Source: Pseudomonadota bacterium
Lineage (GTDB): Bacteria > Pseudomonadota > Alphaproteobacteria > Rhizobiales > Pleomorphomonadaceae
Reading direction: 5' to 3'
NCBI GenBank assembly: GCA_018262575.1
Contig: JAGSYU010000001.1
Coordinates: 1 to 64,000 of the forward strand
DNA length: 64,000 nucleotides
Position numbers and translations under genes: made by a program. Of the stretch, positions 8,091 through 14,731 are shown piece by piece. The notes below the pieces were generated by a model. It did no database searches. It was not told the origin of the DNA and was given only the letters and a program-made list of their open reading frames with translations. The first letter of the stretch is position 1, and the number at the start of each line of letters is the position of its first letter.

Positions 8091-8537
8091 TCAATTCAGC
8101 TCCGGAATCTGCATCACCGACAGGAACAGGCCGAGCTGGCGGATGGCGTTGGCGAAGCTCTCATAGTTCAGAGGCTTGGTGATGTAGACGTTGGCGCCCA
8201 GATCGTAGCAGCGCTGGATTTCCCGCGCGTCGTCGGTGGTGGTCAGAACGATCACCGGTGTGCGGCGCGTATGCTCGTTGGCCTTGAGGCGGGTGAGGAT
8301 ATCGATGCCGGTCATGTCGGGCAGGTTGAGGTCGAGCAAAACCAGCGATGGCCGGCCAATGGCCGCCAACCCGGTCTCGTCGGCGCCCAGCAGATAGGAG
8401 ATCGCGCTGGTGCCGTTGCGAAAGGAAATGATCTCGTTGGTCACGCCAGCACGGCGGATGTTCTTCTCGATGAGACGGGCGTGACCTTCGTCATCCTCGA
8501 TCATGATGATTGCCACGGGTTTGGGCTCCTTGCTCAT
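8091..8537 (-). CDS. Single-domain response regulator (Rcp1-like)
   Basis: This 148-residue stand-alone receiver domain has the acidic pocket MIEDDEGH, phospho-acceptor Asp69 in LVLLDLNLPDMTG, Thr/Ser in VIVLTTTDD, and Lys in VYITKPLNY. It has no output domain, so it acts by phosphotransfer or protein contact. Its ATG (8537) overlaps the stop of the upstream sensor kinase by ATGA, a common arrangement of bacteriophytochrome-like kinases with an Rcp1-type regulator. An in-frame extension to 8624 is rejected because it would run far into the kinase gene. Confidence 0.9.
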   Translation of the reverse strand: MSKEPKPVAIIMIEDDEGHARLIEKNIRRAGVTNEIISFRNGTSAISYLLGADETGLAAIGRPSLVLLDLNLPDMTGIDILTRLKANEHTRRTPVIVLTTTDDAREIQRCYDLGANVYITKPLNYESFANAIRQLGLFLSVMQIPELN

Positions 8538-10081
8538 GCTTCGTTTCTCCCCATACGCAATACCAGGTCGCGGGCGATCGTCACGATGAAGGTCGTCCCC
8601 GTCTCGCCGTCGCTCTTCACGCACACATCCCCACCGAGACGTCGGCTCAGCATGCGCGTGTGGGCGAGGCCGATACCGTCTCCGGGCTTGTCCTGGGTGC
8701 CGGCACGCCGGAACAATTCAAAGATGCGCTCGAAATCCGTTTCGGCAATGCCACGGCCGTTGTCTTCGACCTCGAACACCGCCGTTCCGCGATCGAGGCG
8801 ACCACGAACGACGATCTGCCCTGGCTGCCCACCCTTGAGATATTTGGTGGCATTATCCAGCAGGTTCGTGAAGATCTGCTGCAGGGCCGACCGGTCGGAA
8901 ACGACGTCCGGCAGGCGGCCTTCGATCCGCACCTCGGCGCCCGCCTCGGCAAATCGCTGGCGGATGGAATCGACGCACTCGGAGACAAGGCTATGCATGT
9001 CGAGAGGCACCGGGTCGAGCACCCGGCGGCCGGCGCGCGACAGCTTCAGGATTTCATTGATCAGGCTGTCCATGCGCGTCGTCGAGGATCGGATGAAGCC
9101 GAGCGCCTCCGGAATATCCTCATCGACGGCAATGAGAGCGTCGGCCCGGTCGGGATCGTCGGCGTCGCCACCAACCCTTCGAACGTAGGCGGTGAGCTGC
9201 TCGGTCGACGATTCGAGCTCGGAGGTGAAACCCATGATGTTGACAAGCGGCGCCCGGAGATCGTGGCTGACGATGTAGGCATAGCGCTGCAGTTCGTCGT
9301 TGGTGCGCATCACCGCCTCGGTGCGCTCGCGTACCCTGGACTCAAGCTCCTGGTTGATATCCATAAGCTCGCGTCGTGCCTCGTCGATCTCCTTCACATG
9401 TCGAATCATCACCAAAGTGGCGCCGGTCGTCAGGACGACGATCATGGCAACGCCGAGGCTGATCATGGTGGTGAGCAGCGTGGCGGCGTCGCGCATGGCC
9501 GCGGCTCGGGCAATACGAACCGAGGCAGCGACATCACGGATGACAGCGCCCGCCTGGCGGATCTGATCCATCAATATCCGCCCACGATCCAATGCAGCGA
9601 CCATCTGGGTCGACTCGAAGTTCCCTACACGGAAATTGGCAAGGTTGTGCCCGATGAGATCCATCCTCACCTGGCCAAGCTTGATCAGCTCTTCGACCGG
9701 TTCGGGCGCGATCGCCTTGCCCTCGTCGACTTCCGCCGCGCGCAATCGGAGATCGGCCGAGTCCTTGGCGAACTGGCCGAGCGCCGCTTCATAGGGCTCG
9801 AGATAGGCCTCCTTCCTGGTGATGATGAAGCCGCGCTGGGCGGTTTCGGCATCGACCAGATCGGAGATGAACTCCAGCACCAGCCGATCGACGCGGGCCG
9901 CCCGGAGCGATTCGGTGGCGTGGACCTGCGAACGAGCGGAAAAAATGAAGGCGGCCGAGACGATCATCAACAAGACGACCGCCCCGCCCGCCAAAAGCAG
10001 GAGATTATAGCCGATGAATCGACCGGTACCCGATCTCAGCATCTCCCTGTTTTCCCCCGTCCACCTCGAAACACTAAACAT
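8534..10081 (-). CDS. CHASE3-domain membrane sensor histidine kinase
   Basis: This 515-residue inner-membrane sensor kinase has membrane helices at about 25-48 and 203-227 that bracket a periplasmic CHASE3-like sensor with the hallmark segment DAETAQRGFIITRKEAYLEP (about 77-96). A coiled-coil linker, a HisKA domain with His273 in YIVSHDLRAPLVNI, and a HATPase_c domain (FTNLLDNATKYL, VEDNGRGI, GDGIGLAHTR) follow. It is the first gene of a three-gene operon whose members overlap or nearly overlap, so the kinase, the single receiver and the REC-kinase probably form one phosphorelay. No EcfG-type promoter was seen in front of it. Confidence 0.9.
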   Translation of the reverse strand: MFSVSRWTGENREMLRSGTGRFIGYNLLLLAGGAVVLLMIVSAAFIFSARSQVHATESLRAARVDRLVLEFISDLVDAETAQRGFIITRKEAYLEPYEAALGQFAKDSADLRLRAAEVDEGKAIAPEPVEELIKLGQVRMDLIGHNLANFRVGNFESTQMVAALDRGRILMDQIRQAGAVIRDVAASVRIARAAAMRDAATLLTTMISLGVAMIVVLTTGATLVMIRHVKEIDEARRELMDINQELESRVRERTEAVMRTNDELQRYAYIVSHDLRAPLVNIMGFTSELESSTEQLTAYVRRVGGDADDPDRADALIAVDEDIPEALGFIRSSTTRMDSLINEILKLSRAGRRVLDPVPLDMHSLVSECVDSIRQRFAEAGAEVRIEGRLPDVVSDRSALQQIFTNLLDNATKYLKGGQPGQIVVRGRLDRGTAVFEVEDNGRGIAETDFERIFELFRRAGTQDKPGDGIGLAHTRMLSRRLGGDVCVKSDGETGTTFIVTIARDLVLRMGRNEA

Positions 10082-10164
10082 ATTCTGCCTGCGAACAGGG
10101 AAACTTCAAGTTTCATCGTGTCGACCGCATCTTTTTGGGGCGTGAAACCCGTCGGGACTCGTCG

Positions 10165-10326
10165 TCAGGCATGGAGCAACTGGAAGACGAAGCTCACGAC
10201 GAACAGGATGAGGAACAGGCCGAACAACACGCGGGCAATTCCGGCCGAAGCGGCAGCAATGCCGGAGAACCCGAAGACGGCGGCGATGAGGGCCACAACA
10301 AGGAAGACGAGAGACCAGTAAAGCAT
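10165..10326 (-). CDS. DUF1328 small membrane protein
   Basis: This 53-residue protein consists of two hydrophobic helices ([20 protein letters not shown] and a second from about residue 30) separated by a small-residue turn ([11 protein letters not shown]), which is the DUF1328/YtjA pattern. The ATG at 10326 has a clear AAGGAG site 9 bases upstream; the much longer open frame beginning at 10509 lacks protein-like sequence before this point. An EcfG-type promoter ends 37 bases upstream, so it is probably a GSR gene. Its function is unknown. Confidence 0.85.
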   Translation of the reverse strand: MLYWSLVFLVVALIAAVFGFSGIAAASAGIARVLFGLFLILFVVSFVFQLLHA

Positions 10327-10362
10327 GGCGAACAACTCCTTTTGTTGACTTTCGGCAGGGAC

Positions 10363-10387
10363 AACGCCGGATCGCCGTGATGGTTCC
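10363..10387 (-). promoter_or_regulatory. EcfG-type promoter for the DUF1328 gene
   Basis: The minus strand reads GGAAC (10387-10383), 16 bases, CGTT (10366-10363). The spacing is identical to that of the phyR and nepR promoters. Confidence 0.85.
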
Positions 10388-10461
10388 GGCCGGAAATCGT
10401 TCTCCCCAGAATTTGCAGCCGCAGGAATATCGCCAACGAAAACAGTCATCCGAGAGCCGCC

Positions 10462-10486
10462 GGAACCGACGCGCCGGTGCCGCGTT
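10462..10486 (+). promoter_or_regulatory. EcfG-type promoter for a 24-residue membrane peptide
   Basis: The plus strand reads GGAAC (10462-10466), 16 bases, CGTT (10483-10486). It diverges from the DUF1328 promoter and points to the small gene beginning at 10567. Confidence 0.8.
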
Positions 10487-10566
10487 GTAATCGTCGAGCC
10501 CGCAGACAAGGGACCGGTCCTCGCCGGGCGTTCCGATCTTCACCCCCAAGCAATGGAGCAGGCACC

Positions 10567-10641
10567 ATGCGAAGCATCCTTCTCTGGTTTCTCGGCATTC
10601 CGATTCCGATCATCATTCTGATCGCCCTGTTCGTCCGCTGA
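10567..10641 (+). CDS. Single-helix membrane micropeptide (24 residues)
   Basis: The ATG at 10567 is preceded by a GGAG site (10555-10558) and opens a 24-codon frame that is a single hydrophobic helix with two prolines (GIPIPIIILIALFV), capped by Arg at both ends. An EcfG-type promoter lies 81 bases upstream and an intrinsic terminator 49 bases downstream, so it forms a self-contained transcription unit. Promoter, ribosome site, frame and terminator together make it credible despite its size. The role is unknown; a stress-induced membrane regulator peptide is one possibility. Confidence 0.65.
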   Translation: MRSILLWFLGIPIPIIILIALFVR

Positions 10642-10689
10642 CGTTGACACCGGCCAATGCGCCGGTGCCCGACAACGGCCGCCATCTTC

Positions 10690-10723
10690 GCCGCCGGCCC
10701 TCTGCCCAGGGCCGGCGGCTTTT
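10690..10723 (+). terminator. Intrinsic terminator after the 24-residue peptide gene
   Basis: An 11-bp perfect stem (GCCGCCGGCCC / GGGCCGGCGGC) with an 8-base loop is followed by TTTT. A smaller 7-bp hairpin (10648-10667) precedes it. Confidence 0.8.
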
Positions 10724-10824
10724 GCGCCGGTGAGAGTCCGGCACATCACGAGCCCCCGCCAATCGGCGTGAACCGACCGACCGGAAGGCGGCTGCTCAGA
10801 AAAAAATCTCGGGCGGAGACAACG

Positions 10825-11901
10825 ATGCGGCTCTTTTCCTGCGACGGTTGCGGCAACACCGTTCATTTCGACAATGGGGCCTGCATAGCCTGCAACAGGC
10901 GGCTGGGCTATCTCCCCGGTAGCGCGCGCATGACGGCCCTCGAACCGTCGGCAGACGGCTGGATCTCTCCCGCTCTCGGCCAAGGCTTCGTCTTCTGCGC
11001 CAATGCCGAGATCGCCGCCTGCAACTGGCTGTTGCCGGCCGAGGCACCGGGCGGGCTCTGCCCGGCCTGCCGGCACAACCGCACCATTCCGGCACTCACC
11101 GATGACAGGGCAACCAATGCTTTCCGGCGCGTGGTGTCAGCCGAGCGGCATTTGTTCTATTCGCTTCTCGCCTGGCGCCTGCCGGTCCCCGACAAGAGCG
11201 AAGATACAGAGGCCGGCCTCGCCTTCGACTTTCTCGCCGACGAGATCGGTCCAGACGGCGTCGTCGTGCCGGTGATGACAGGACACGCCGACGGCGTCAT
11301 TACGCTGGCCATCGCCGAGGCTGATGACGCAGCGCGCGAGGAGCGCCGTGTCCAGCTCGGAGAGCCCTACCGGACGCTGCTTGGTCATTTTCGCCATGAG
11401 ATCGGCCACTATTACTGGGACCGACTGGTCCGCGATGGCAGTCGCCTCGACGCCTTCCGCGCGCTATTTGGAAACGAGCAGCAAGACTATGGCGAGGCGC
11501 TGGAACGGAACTACCGTGACGGACCGCCGGCCGACTGGCGGAACCGATTTGTCAGCTCTTATGCCTCCTGTCATCCCTGGGAGGATTTCGCCGAGACCTT
11601 CGCCCATTACGTCCACATGGTGGATGCACTCGAGACGGCCCACGCCCTCGGCCTCGTGGTCTCCCCGCGGGTAGCAGCCCCCGAACAGCTCGACCTCCTG
11701 GTGGATTTCTCGCCTTACCATCAGCGGGATTTCGCGGCCCTGGCCAACGCCTGGCCGCCACTTACCGTGGCCGTCAACGAAATCAACCGATCGCTCGGCC
11801 AGCGGGATTTCTATCCCTTCGTCCTGTCCGAGGAGATCCTGTCCAAACTCGAGTTCGTGCATGCGCTTGTCGCACCAAACCGCTCACCTCCAGTCGACTG
11901 A
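10825..11901 (+). CDS. Zinc-ribbon putative zinc metallopeptidase (DUF2248-like)
   Basis: This 358-residue soluble protein begins with a zinc ribbon (CDGCGNTVHFDNGACIACNR, four cysteines) and has two further Cys residues in GGLCPACRHNR (about residue 80). The centre carries the metallopeptidase motif HEIGHYYWDRL (HExxH), with a downstream Glu/His-rich segment (PWEDFAETFAHYVHM) that probably supplies the third zinc ligand. ATG 10825 follows a GGCGGAG ribosome site; upstream in-frame sequence looks non-coding. It is expected to be cytoplasmic since no signal peptide is seen. The substrate is unknown. It is next to the GSR genes but has no recognisable EcfG promoter of its own. Confidence 0.75.
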   Translation: MRLFSCDGCGNTVHFDNGACIACNRRLGYLPGSARMTALEPSADGWISPALGQGFVFCANAEIAACNWLLPAEAPGGLCPACRHNRTIPALTDDRATNAFRRVVSAERHLFYSLLAWRLPVPDKSEDTEAGLAFDFLADEIGPDGVVVPVMTGHADGVITLAIAEADDAAREERRVQLGEPYRTLLGHFRHEIGHYYWDRLVRDGSRLDAFRALFGNEQQDYGEALERNYRDGPPADWRNRFVSSYASCHPWEDFAETFAHYVHMVDALETAHALGLVVSPRVAAPEQLDLLVDFSPYHQRDFAALANAWPPLTVAVNEINRSLGQRDFYPFVLSEEILSKLEFVHALVAPNRSPPVD

Positions 11902-11916
11902 CGCAATCAACCCATG

Positions 11917-11946
11917 AAAAAAGCCCGACTCGTCAAGAGCCGGGCT
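11917..11946 (-). terminator. Intrinsic terminator (minus strand)
   Basis: A 10-bp stem with one mismatch (AGCCCGACTC / GAGCCGGGCT) around a 5-base loop is followed on the minus strand by six T residues (11922-11917). It terminates the small minus-strand gene at 11974-12192 and may also stop plus-strand transcription from the metallopeptidase. Confidence 0.75.
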
Positions 11947-11973
11947 ATGGGCAGGGCCGAAAAACACTTGGCC

Positions 11974-12192
11974 TCATCTGCCGATCTTCCGTTGGCGCGC
12001 CGTCGGACGGGCAACGATTTCAGCGGCCGGCATGCCACGTCCACCAGCTGACAGGGCGGCCACCAGCAGGATTACGGCGGCAACAAGCGGCGCCAGTGCC
12101 AGGAATTGCGCGGCCAAGGCCGTCACTTCGAGGCCGGTCACCGCCGGCAGGTGGGAAAGAGTGGACTGCTCGACGATGGCGAGGGTGGACAT
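11974..12192 (-). CDS. Hypothetical small membrane protein
   Basis: This 72-residue protein has one long hydrophobic segment (about 22-50) and a basic C-terminus (ARPTARQRKIGR). The ATG at 12192 is chosen because a GAGAGGA ribosome site lies 8 bases upstream. A minus-strand terminator follows the stop codon. No family is recognised. It lies among other small membrane proteins near the GSR locus. Confidence 0.55.
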   Translation of the reverse strand: MSTLAIVEQSTLSHLPAVTGLEVTALAAQFLALAPLVAAVILLVAALSAGGRGMPAAEIVARPTARQRKIGR

Positions 12193-12282
12193 GGCTTGAT
12201 CCTCTCTCTGTGCCGACCGGAATCGTAAGGCCAAGTGGCGGTGCCGATTACGGACAGGGACGGGCGACCTGTTCGTCGCCGG

Positions 12283-12429
12283 CTACTTTCCTTCGACCGA
12301 AACGCCATGTTCACCGATCGAGATTTCGACACCGTCCGGCTGCTTCTTTTCTTCATAAAGTTGGTAACCGAGCACGCCGATACCGGCGGCGAGCAGAACA
12401 ATGACGGTAACAAGAATCTGACGGTTCAT
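12283..12429 (-). CDS. Small single-pass membrane protein (48 residues)
   Basis: The ATG at 12429, preceded by GGGGAGA, opens a 48-residue frame with an N-terminal membrane helix (ILVTVIVLLAAGIGVLGYQL) and a short acidic/polar tail ending in VEISIGEHGVSVEGK. The helix plus ordered tail looks like a genuine small protein, and the codon third positions are GC-rich like the neighbours. A possible EcfG promoter with a relaxed -10 (GGAAC-N17-TGTT, 12537-12512 on the minus strand) lies about 83 bases upstream. The function is unknown. Confidence 0.65.
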   Translation of the reverse strand: MNRQILVTVIVLLAAGIGVLGYQLYEEKKQPDGVEISIGEHGVSVEGK

Positions 12430-12476
12430 GACGTCTCCCCGACTTGAAGGCCGGATCGTATGAACCGGCGTGACAG

Positions 12477-12505
12477 GTGAAGATCGGTGGTGATCCGATC
12501 TTCAC
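12477..12505. repeat. Perfect 11-bp inverted repeat
   Basis: GTGAAGATCGG (12477-12487) and CCGATCTTCAC (12495-12505) are separated by 7 bases. It sits upstream of the 48-residue gene and has no T-run, so it could be an operator or an RNA hairpin rather than a terminator. Confidence 0.6.
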
Positions 12506-12635
12506 AGGAGAAACACCCCCAACGATCAGTTGGTTCCCGCCGGCCGGAAATATTCGCCCCATTCCGCAAGGAACGTCGGAAAGGCAACACGATCGGACCA
12601 GACAAACAACACGCCGGACCGCAGGCATGGAACAT

Positions 12636-12676
12636 GACCGACCCCGGCGCTCCTGTCCGGAGCGCCGGGGTCGGTC
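12636..12676 (-). terminator. Very strong hairpin downstream of ftrC
   Basis: An 18-bp perfect stem (12636-12653 with 12659-12676) closes a 5-base loop, 24 bases after the ftrC stop. There is no U-tract, but the stability and position suggest transcription termination or mRNA 3' protection for ftrABC. Confidence 0.65.
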
Positions 12677-12700
12677 GCGGCATCAGAGGATTACTGGCTT

Positions 12701-13537
12701 TCAGGCCACTGCGGCTGTCGCCTGCCTTCTGGGGCGAAAGATCACCAACAGTACCAAGGCCCAGTAGCCGACGAAGACAACGAGTTCCATCAGGTTGGGC
12801 GTTGCCCGATAGCCGGTCAGTGCCGAGATGAAGCCGCCGGTCGCATCGCCGTCGGAGAGAAGCCAACCGCTGTCCCAGAGGCGACGGGACAGGCGCGGCA
12901 GGATCTCGAGGTCAATCAGGCCGTCGATGCCGGTCATCAGCAGAGCACAGGCGAGGAACAGCAGCATGATCTCGGTGACGCGGAAGAACAGTCGCCAAGA
13001 CAGCACGCGGCTACCAGCCTGCAGCAGGCCATAGCTGAGGAGCGCCAGGGCAAAGCCGAACAGGCCGGCGCCGACGCCGGAGAGCAGATCGCCGGCAGCA
13101 CCCGACGACAGGATGCCGTAGAGAAAAATGACCGTCTCGCTACCCTCGCGGGCGACGGCCACCAGTGCCAGCACGAAAACGCCCCACCAGGAACGACGGA
13201 TGACGGCGATCGACAGCTGCGTCTGGAGGTCGCCTTTCAGGGACCGGCCGTGTCGGCGCATCCAGAACACCATCTGGAGGATCAGCGCAGCGGCGAGCAG
13301 CACCACGGTCGTGGTGTAGGTGAGCTGGGCTTCCTCGGAGATGGCATCGCCGAGCTGCACCAGCAGCGCGGCCAACAGACCGGCGAAGGCGAGGCCGGCT
13401 GCAACGCCGCCCCACAGGAACAAGCGAGCGCGACCGGTATCGCGCGTCTCGGCGCGCAGCCAGGCGTCGAGAATGCCGATGACCAGCAACGCCTCGACGC
13501 TTTCGCGCCAGACCACGAAGGCTATGGAGCCGAACAT
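12701..13537 (-). CDS. ftrC: FTR1-family iron permease (FtrC)
   Basis: This 278-residue inner-membrane permease has about seven helices and both FTR1 signature motifs, RESVEALL (REXXE) near residue 11 and REGSETVIFL near residue 131, which bind iron during translocation. It takes up iron after oxidation of ferrous iron in FtrABCD systems of Brucella and Bordetella. Here it follows the cupredoxin gene (ftrB) and the P19-like gene (ftrA) on the same strand, and the ferredoxin-type ftrD is divergent. The complete set strongly supports this assignment over an isolated EfeU homologue. Confidence 0.9.
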   Translation of the reverse strand: MFGSIAFVVWRESVEALLVIGILDAWLRAETRDTGRARLFLWGGVAAGLAFAGLLAALLVQLGDAISEEAQLTYTTTVVLLAAALILQMVFWMRRHGRSLKGDLQTQLSIAVIRRSWWGVFVLALVAVAREGSETVIFLYGILSSGAAGDLLSGVGAGLFGFALALLSYGLLQAGSRVLSWRLFFRVTEIMLLFLACALLMTGIDGLIDLEILPRLSRRLWDSGWLLSDGDATGGFISALTGYRATPNLMELVVFVGYWALVLLVIFRPRRQATAAVA

Positions 13538-13567
13538 TCAATCAGACCTCGTCTTGGCCCGTCACGC

Positions 13568-13939
13568 TCACTTGGCGATCAGCACGGCGGGCGGCGCTTC
13601 CGGATGGAAGTCGTCGAAGAAGGAGTATTCGCCTGGGTCGAGATACTTGATCACCATGGAGGTGGTGACACCCGGACCGATCACCTTCTCCTTGCGGAGC
13701 GGCACGCTTTCGAATTCGGCCGGCGTCTTGCCGAGATTGACGAGTTGCAGTTCGAAGCGGGTGTCGGCCGGTACCTCGATACGGCTCGGCGTCATGGTGC
13801 CGTCGTTGAACTCGATGCGGAACACCGGATCGTCCTCGGCGGCAGCCGGGGCGGCCACCGCGAGGACCACGAGCAGGCAACCGGCGGCCAGGCAAAGCCG
13901 CCGCCGGTGCGTCGTGCTGGGGATGGGCTCAGTAGCCAC
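13568..13939 (-). CDS. ftrB: Periplasmic cupredoxin-like iron uptake protein (FtrB)
   Basis: This protein of about 123 residues has a basic N-terminus, a hydrophobic signal segment (LCLAAGCLLVVLAVAAPAAA) and a cupredoxin/EfeO-like domain (FRIEFNDGTMTPSRIEVPA ... EKVIGPGVTTSMVIKYLDPGEYSFFDDFHPE). In FtrABCD systems the cupredoxin is thought to oxidise or transfer iron to the permease. The start is uncertain: GTG 13939 overlaps the end of ftrA by 11 bases and gives a normal signal peptide, while an ATG at 13972 would add 11 residues. It is 30 bases before ftrC. Confidence 0.8.
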   Translation of the reverse strand: MATEPIPSTTHRRRLCLAAGCLLVVLAVAAPAAAEDDPVFRIEFNDGTMTPSRIEVPADTRFELQLVNLGKTPAEFESVPLRKEKVIGPGVTTSMVIKYLDPGEYSFFDDFHPEAPPAVLIAK

Positions 13940-14465
13940 CCTTTTTCCCCGTGCCGGCGTAGGTGAATTCATAATTGGTGTCGAAAGGCGCGAACCACGG
14001 GGCGACGCCGGTTTCCTTGTCGACGTGGCGGCCGAACGGCATATGGCCGGTGCCGGCCGGCGGCGCGATGTGGAAGGTCAGCTTGTAGATGCCGGGGCCA
14101 TCGAGCTTGACGTTGTCGCCGTAGTGCGGGCCGTCGGAGGCGACCATGCCCATCAGCGGTCCCTTGGCGACGGACTTGCCGTCCTTGGTCAGCTCGAAGC
14201 TGATGTCGAGATAGGGCATCCAGTCACCGTTGGCGAAGCCGTTGACATTGTCCTTGGTGGCGTGGATGTCGGCCTCGATGTGAACGTCCGCCTTCTCGGC
14301 GGCCAGCATCATGCCGGCCGGCTCCATCTCGATCGGCTGCAGGTAGACCGCGGCCACTTCCATGCCGCCGCCGAACTGCGGCTCACCAATCGGATATTCG
14401 AGCGCATAGGCACTCGTCGCAAAACCAAAGGCCGAGGCCAGGATCATTCCGTTCAGAATACGCAT
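13929..14465 (-). CDS. ftrA: P19/Tp34-type periplasmic iron-binding protein (FtrA)
   Basis: This 178-residue protein has a signal peptide (MRILNGMILASAFGFATSAYA, cleavage before LEYPIGEP) and the P19 fold markers GGMEVAAVYLQPIEMEPAG, DVHIEADIHATKDN and FGRHVD, which supply Met, His and Glu metal ligands. P19 proteins bind copper and iron and deliver ferrous iron to an FTR1 permease. ATG 14465 gives the expected mature N-terminus; upstream in-frame sequence is not protein-like. It heads the ftrABC operon, with a Fur-like box just upstream. Confidence 0.9.
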   Translation of the reverse strand: MRILNGMILASAFGFATSAYALEYPIGEPQFGGGMEVAAVYLQPIEMEPAGMMLAAEKADVHIEADIHATKDNVNGFANGDWMPYLDISFELTKDGKSVAKGPLMGMVASDGPHYGDNVKLDGPGIYKLTFHIAPPAGTGHMPFGRHVDKETGVAPWFAPFDTNYEFTYAGTGKKGGY

Positions 14466-14480
14466 TTCGATGCCCCATTT

Positions 14481-14499
14481 GCTAATGATTGTCATGAGT
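14481..14499 (-). promoter_or_regulatory. Fur-like box upstream of ftrA
   Basis: The 19 bases at this position contain the dyad ATGATTGTCAT (14485-14495) and match the classical GATAATGATAATCATTATC Fur box at 13 of 19 places by eye. It lies 16 bases upstream of the ftrA ATG, where a repressor would block transcription or initiation. Many Hyphomicrobiales use Irr or RirA for iron, so the cognate regulator is uncertain. Confidence 0.45.
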
Positions 14500-14731
14500 A
14501 TTTTCGATAGCGGACCCGCGTCAACCGTGGGGAAACCCTGATGGAGCGCATTGGACAGGCCAACTAACTGACTGGAAACGATTTTTCCACACGCCGGCCT
14601 CACTGTTCGATAAAAGATGAGGGAAACCACCAGCTTGATCCGGGAGTGCGAGTGCGAGCAGTTAGCATCTTGGTGTCCTTCGCGGACGGGTGAAGCGGCG
14701 CCGTTTTGAGCCGGTGTCGGAGGGACGCATC

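Noticed and set aside
8510-10321. 603-codon plus-strand frame opposite the sensor kinase operon
   Set aside because: It is the antisense shadow of the CHASE3 kinase, response regulator and DUF1328 genes, which have clear domains and overlapping starts and stops.
12235-12447. 70-codon plus-strand frame
   Set aside because: It overlaps the better supported minus-strand 48-residue membrane protein gene and has no ribosome site.
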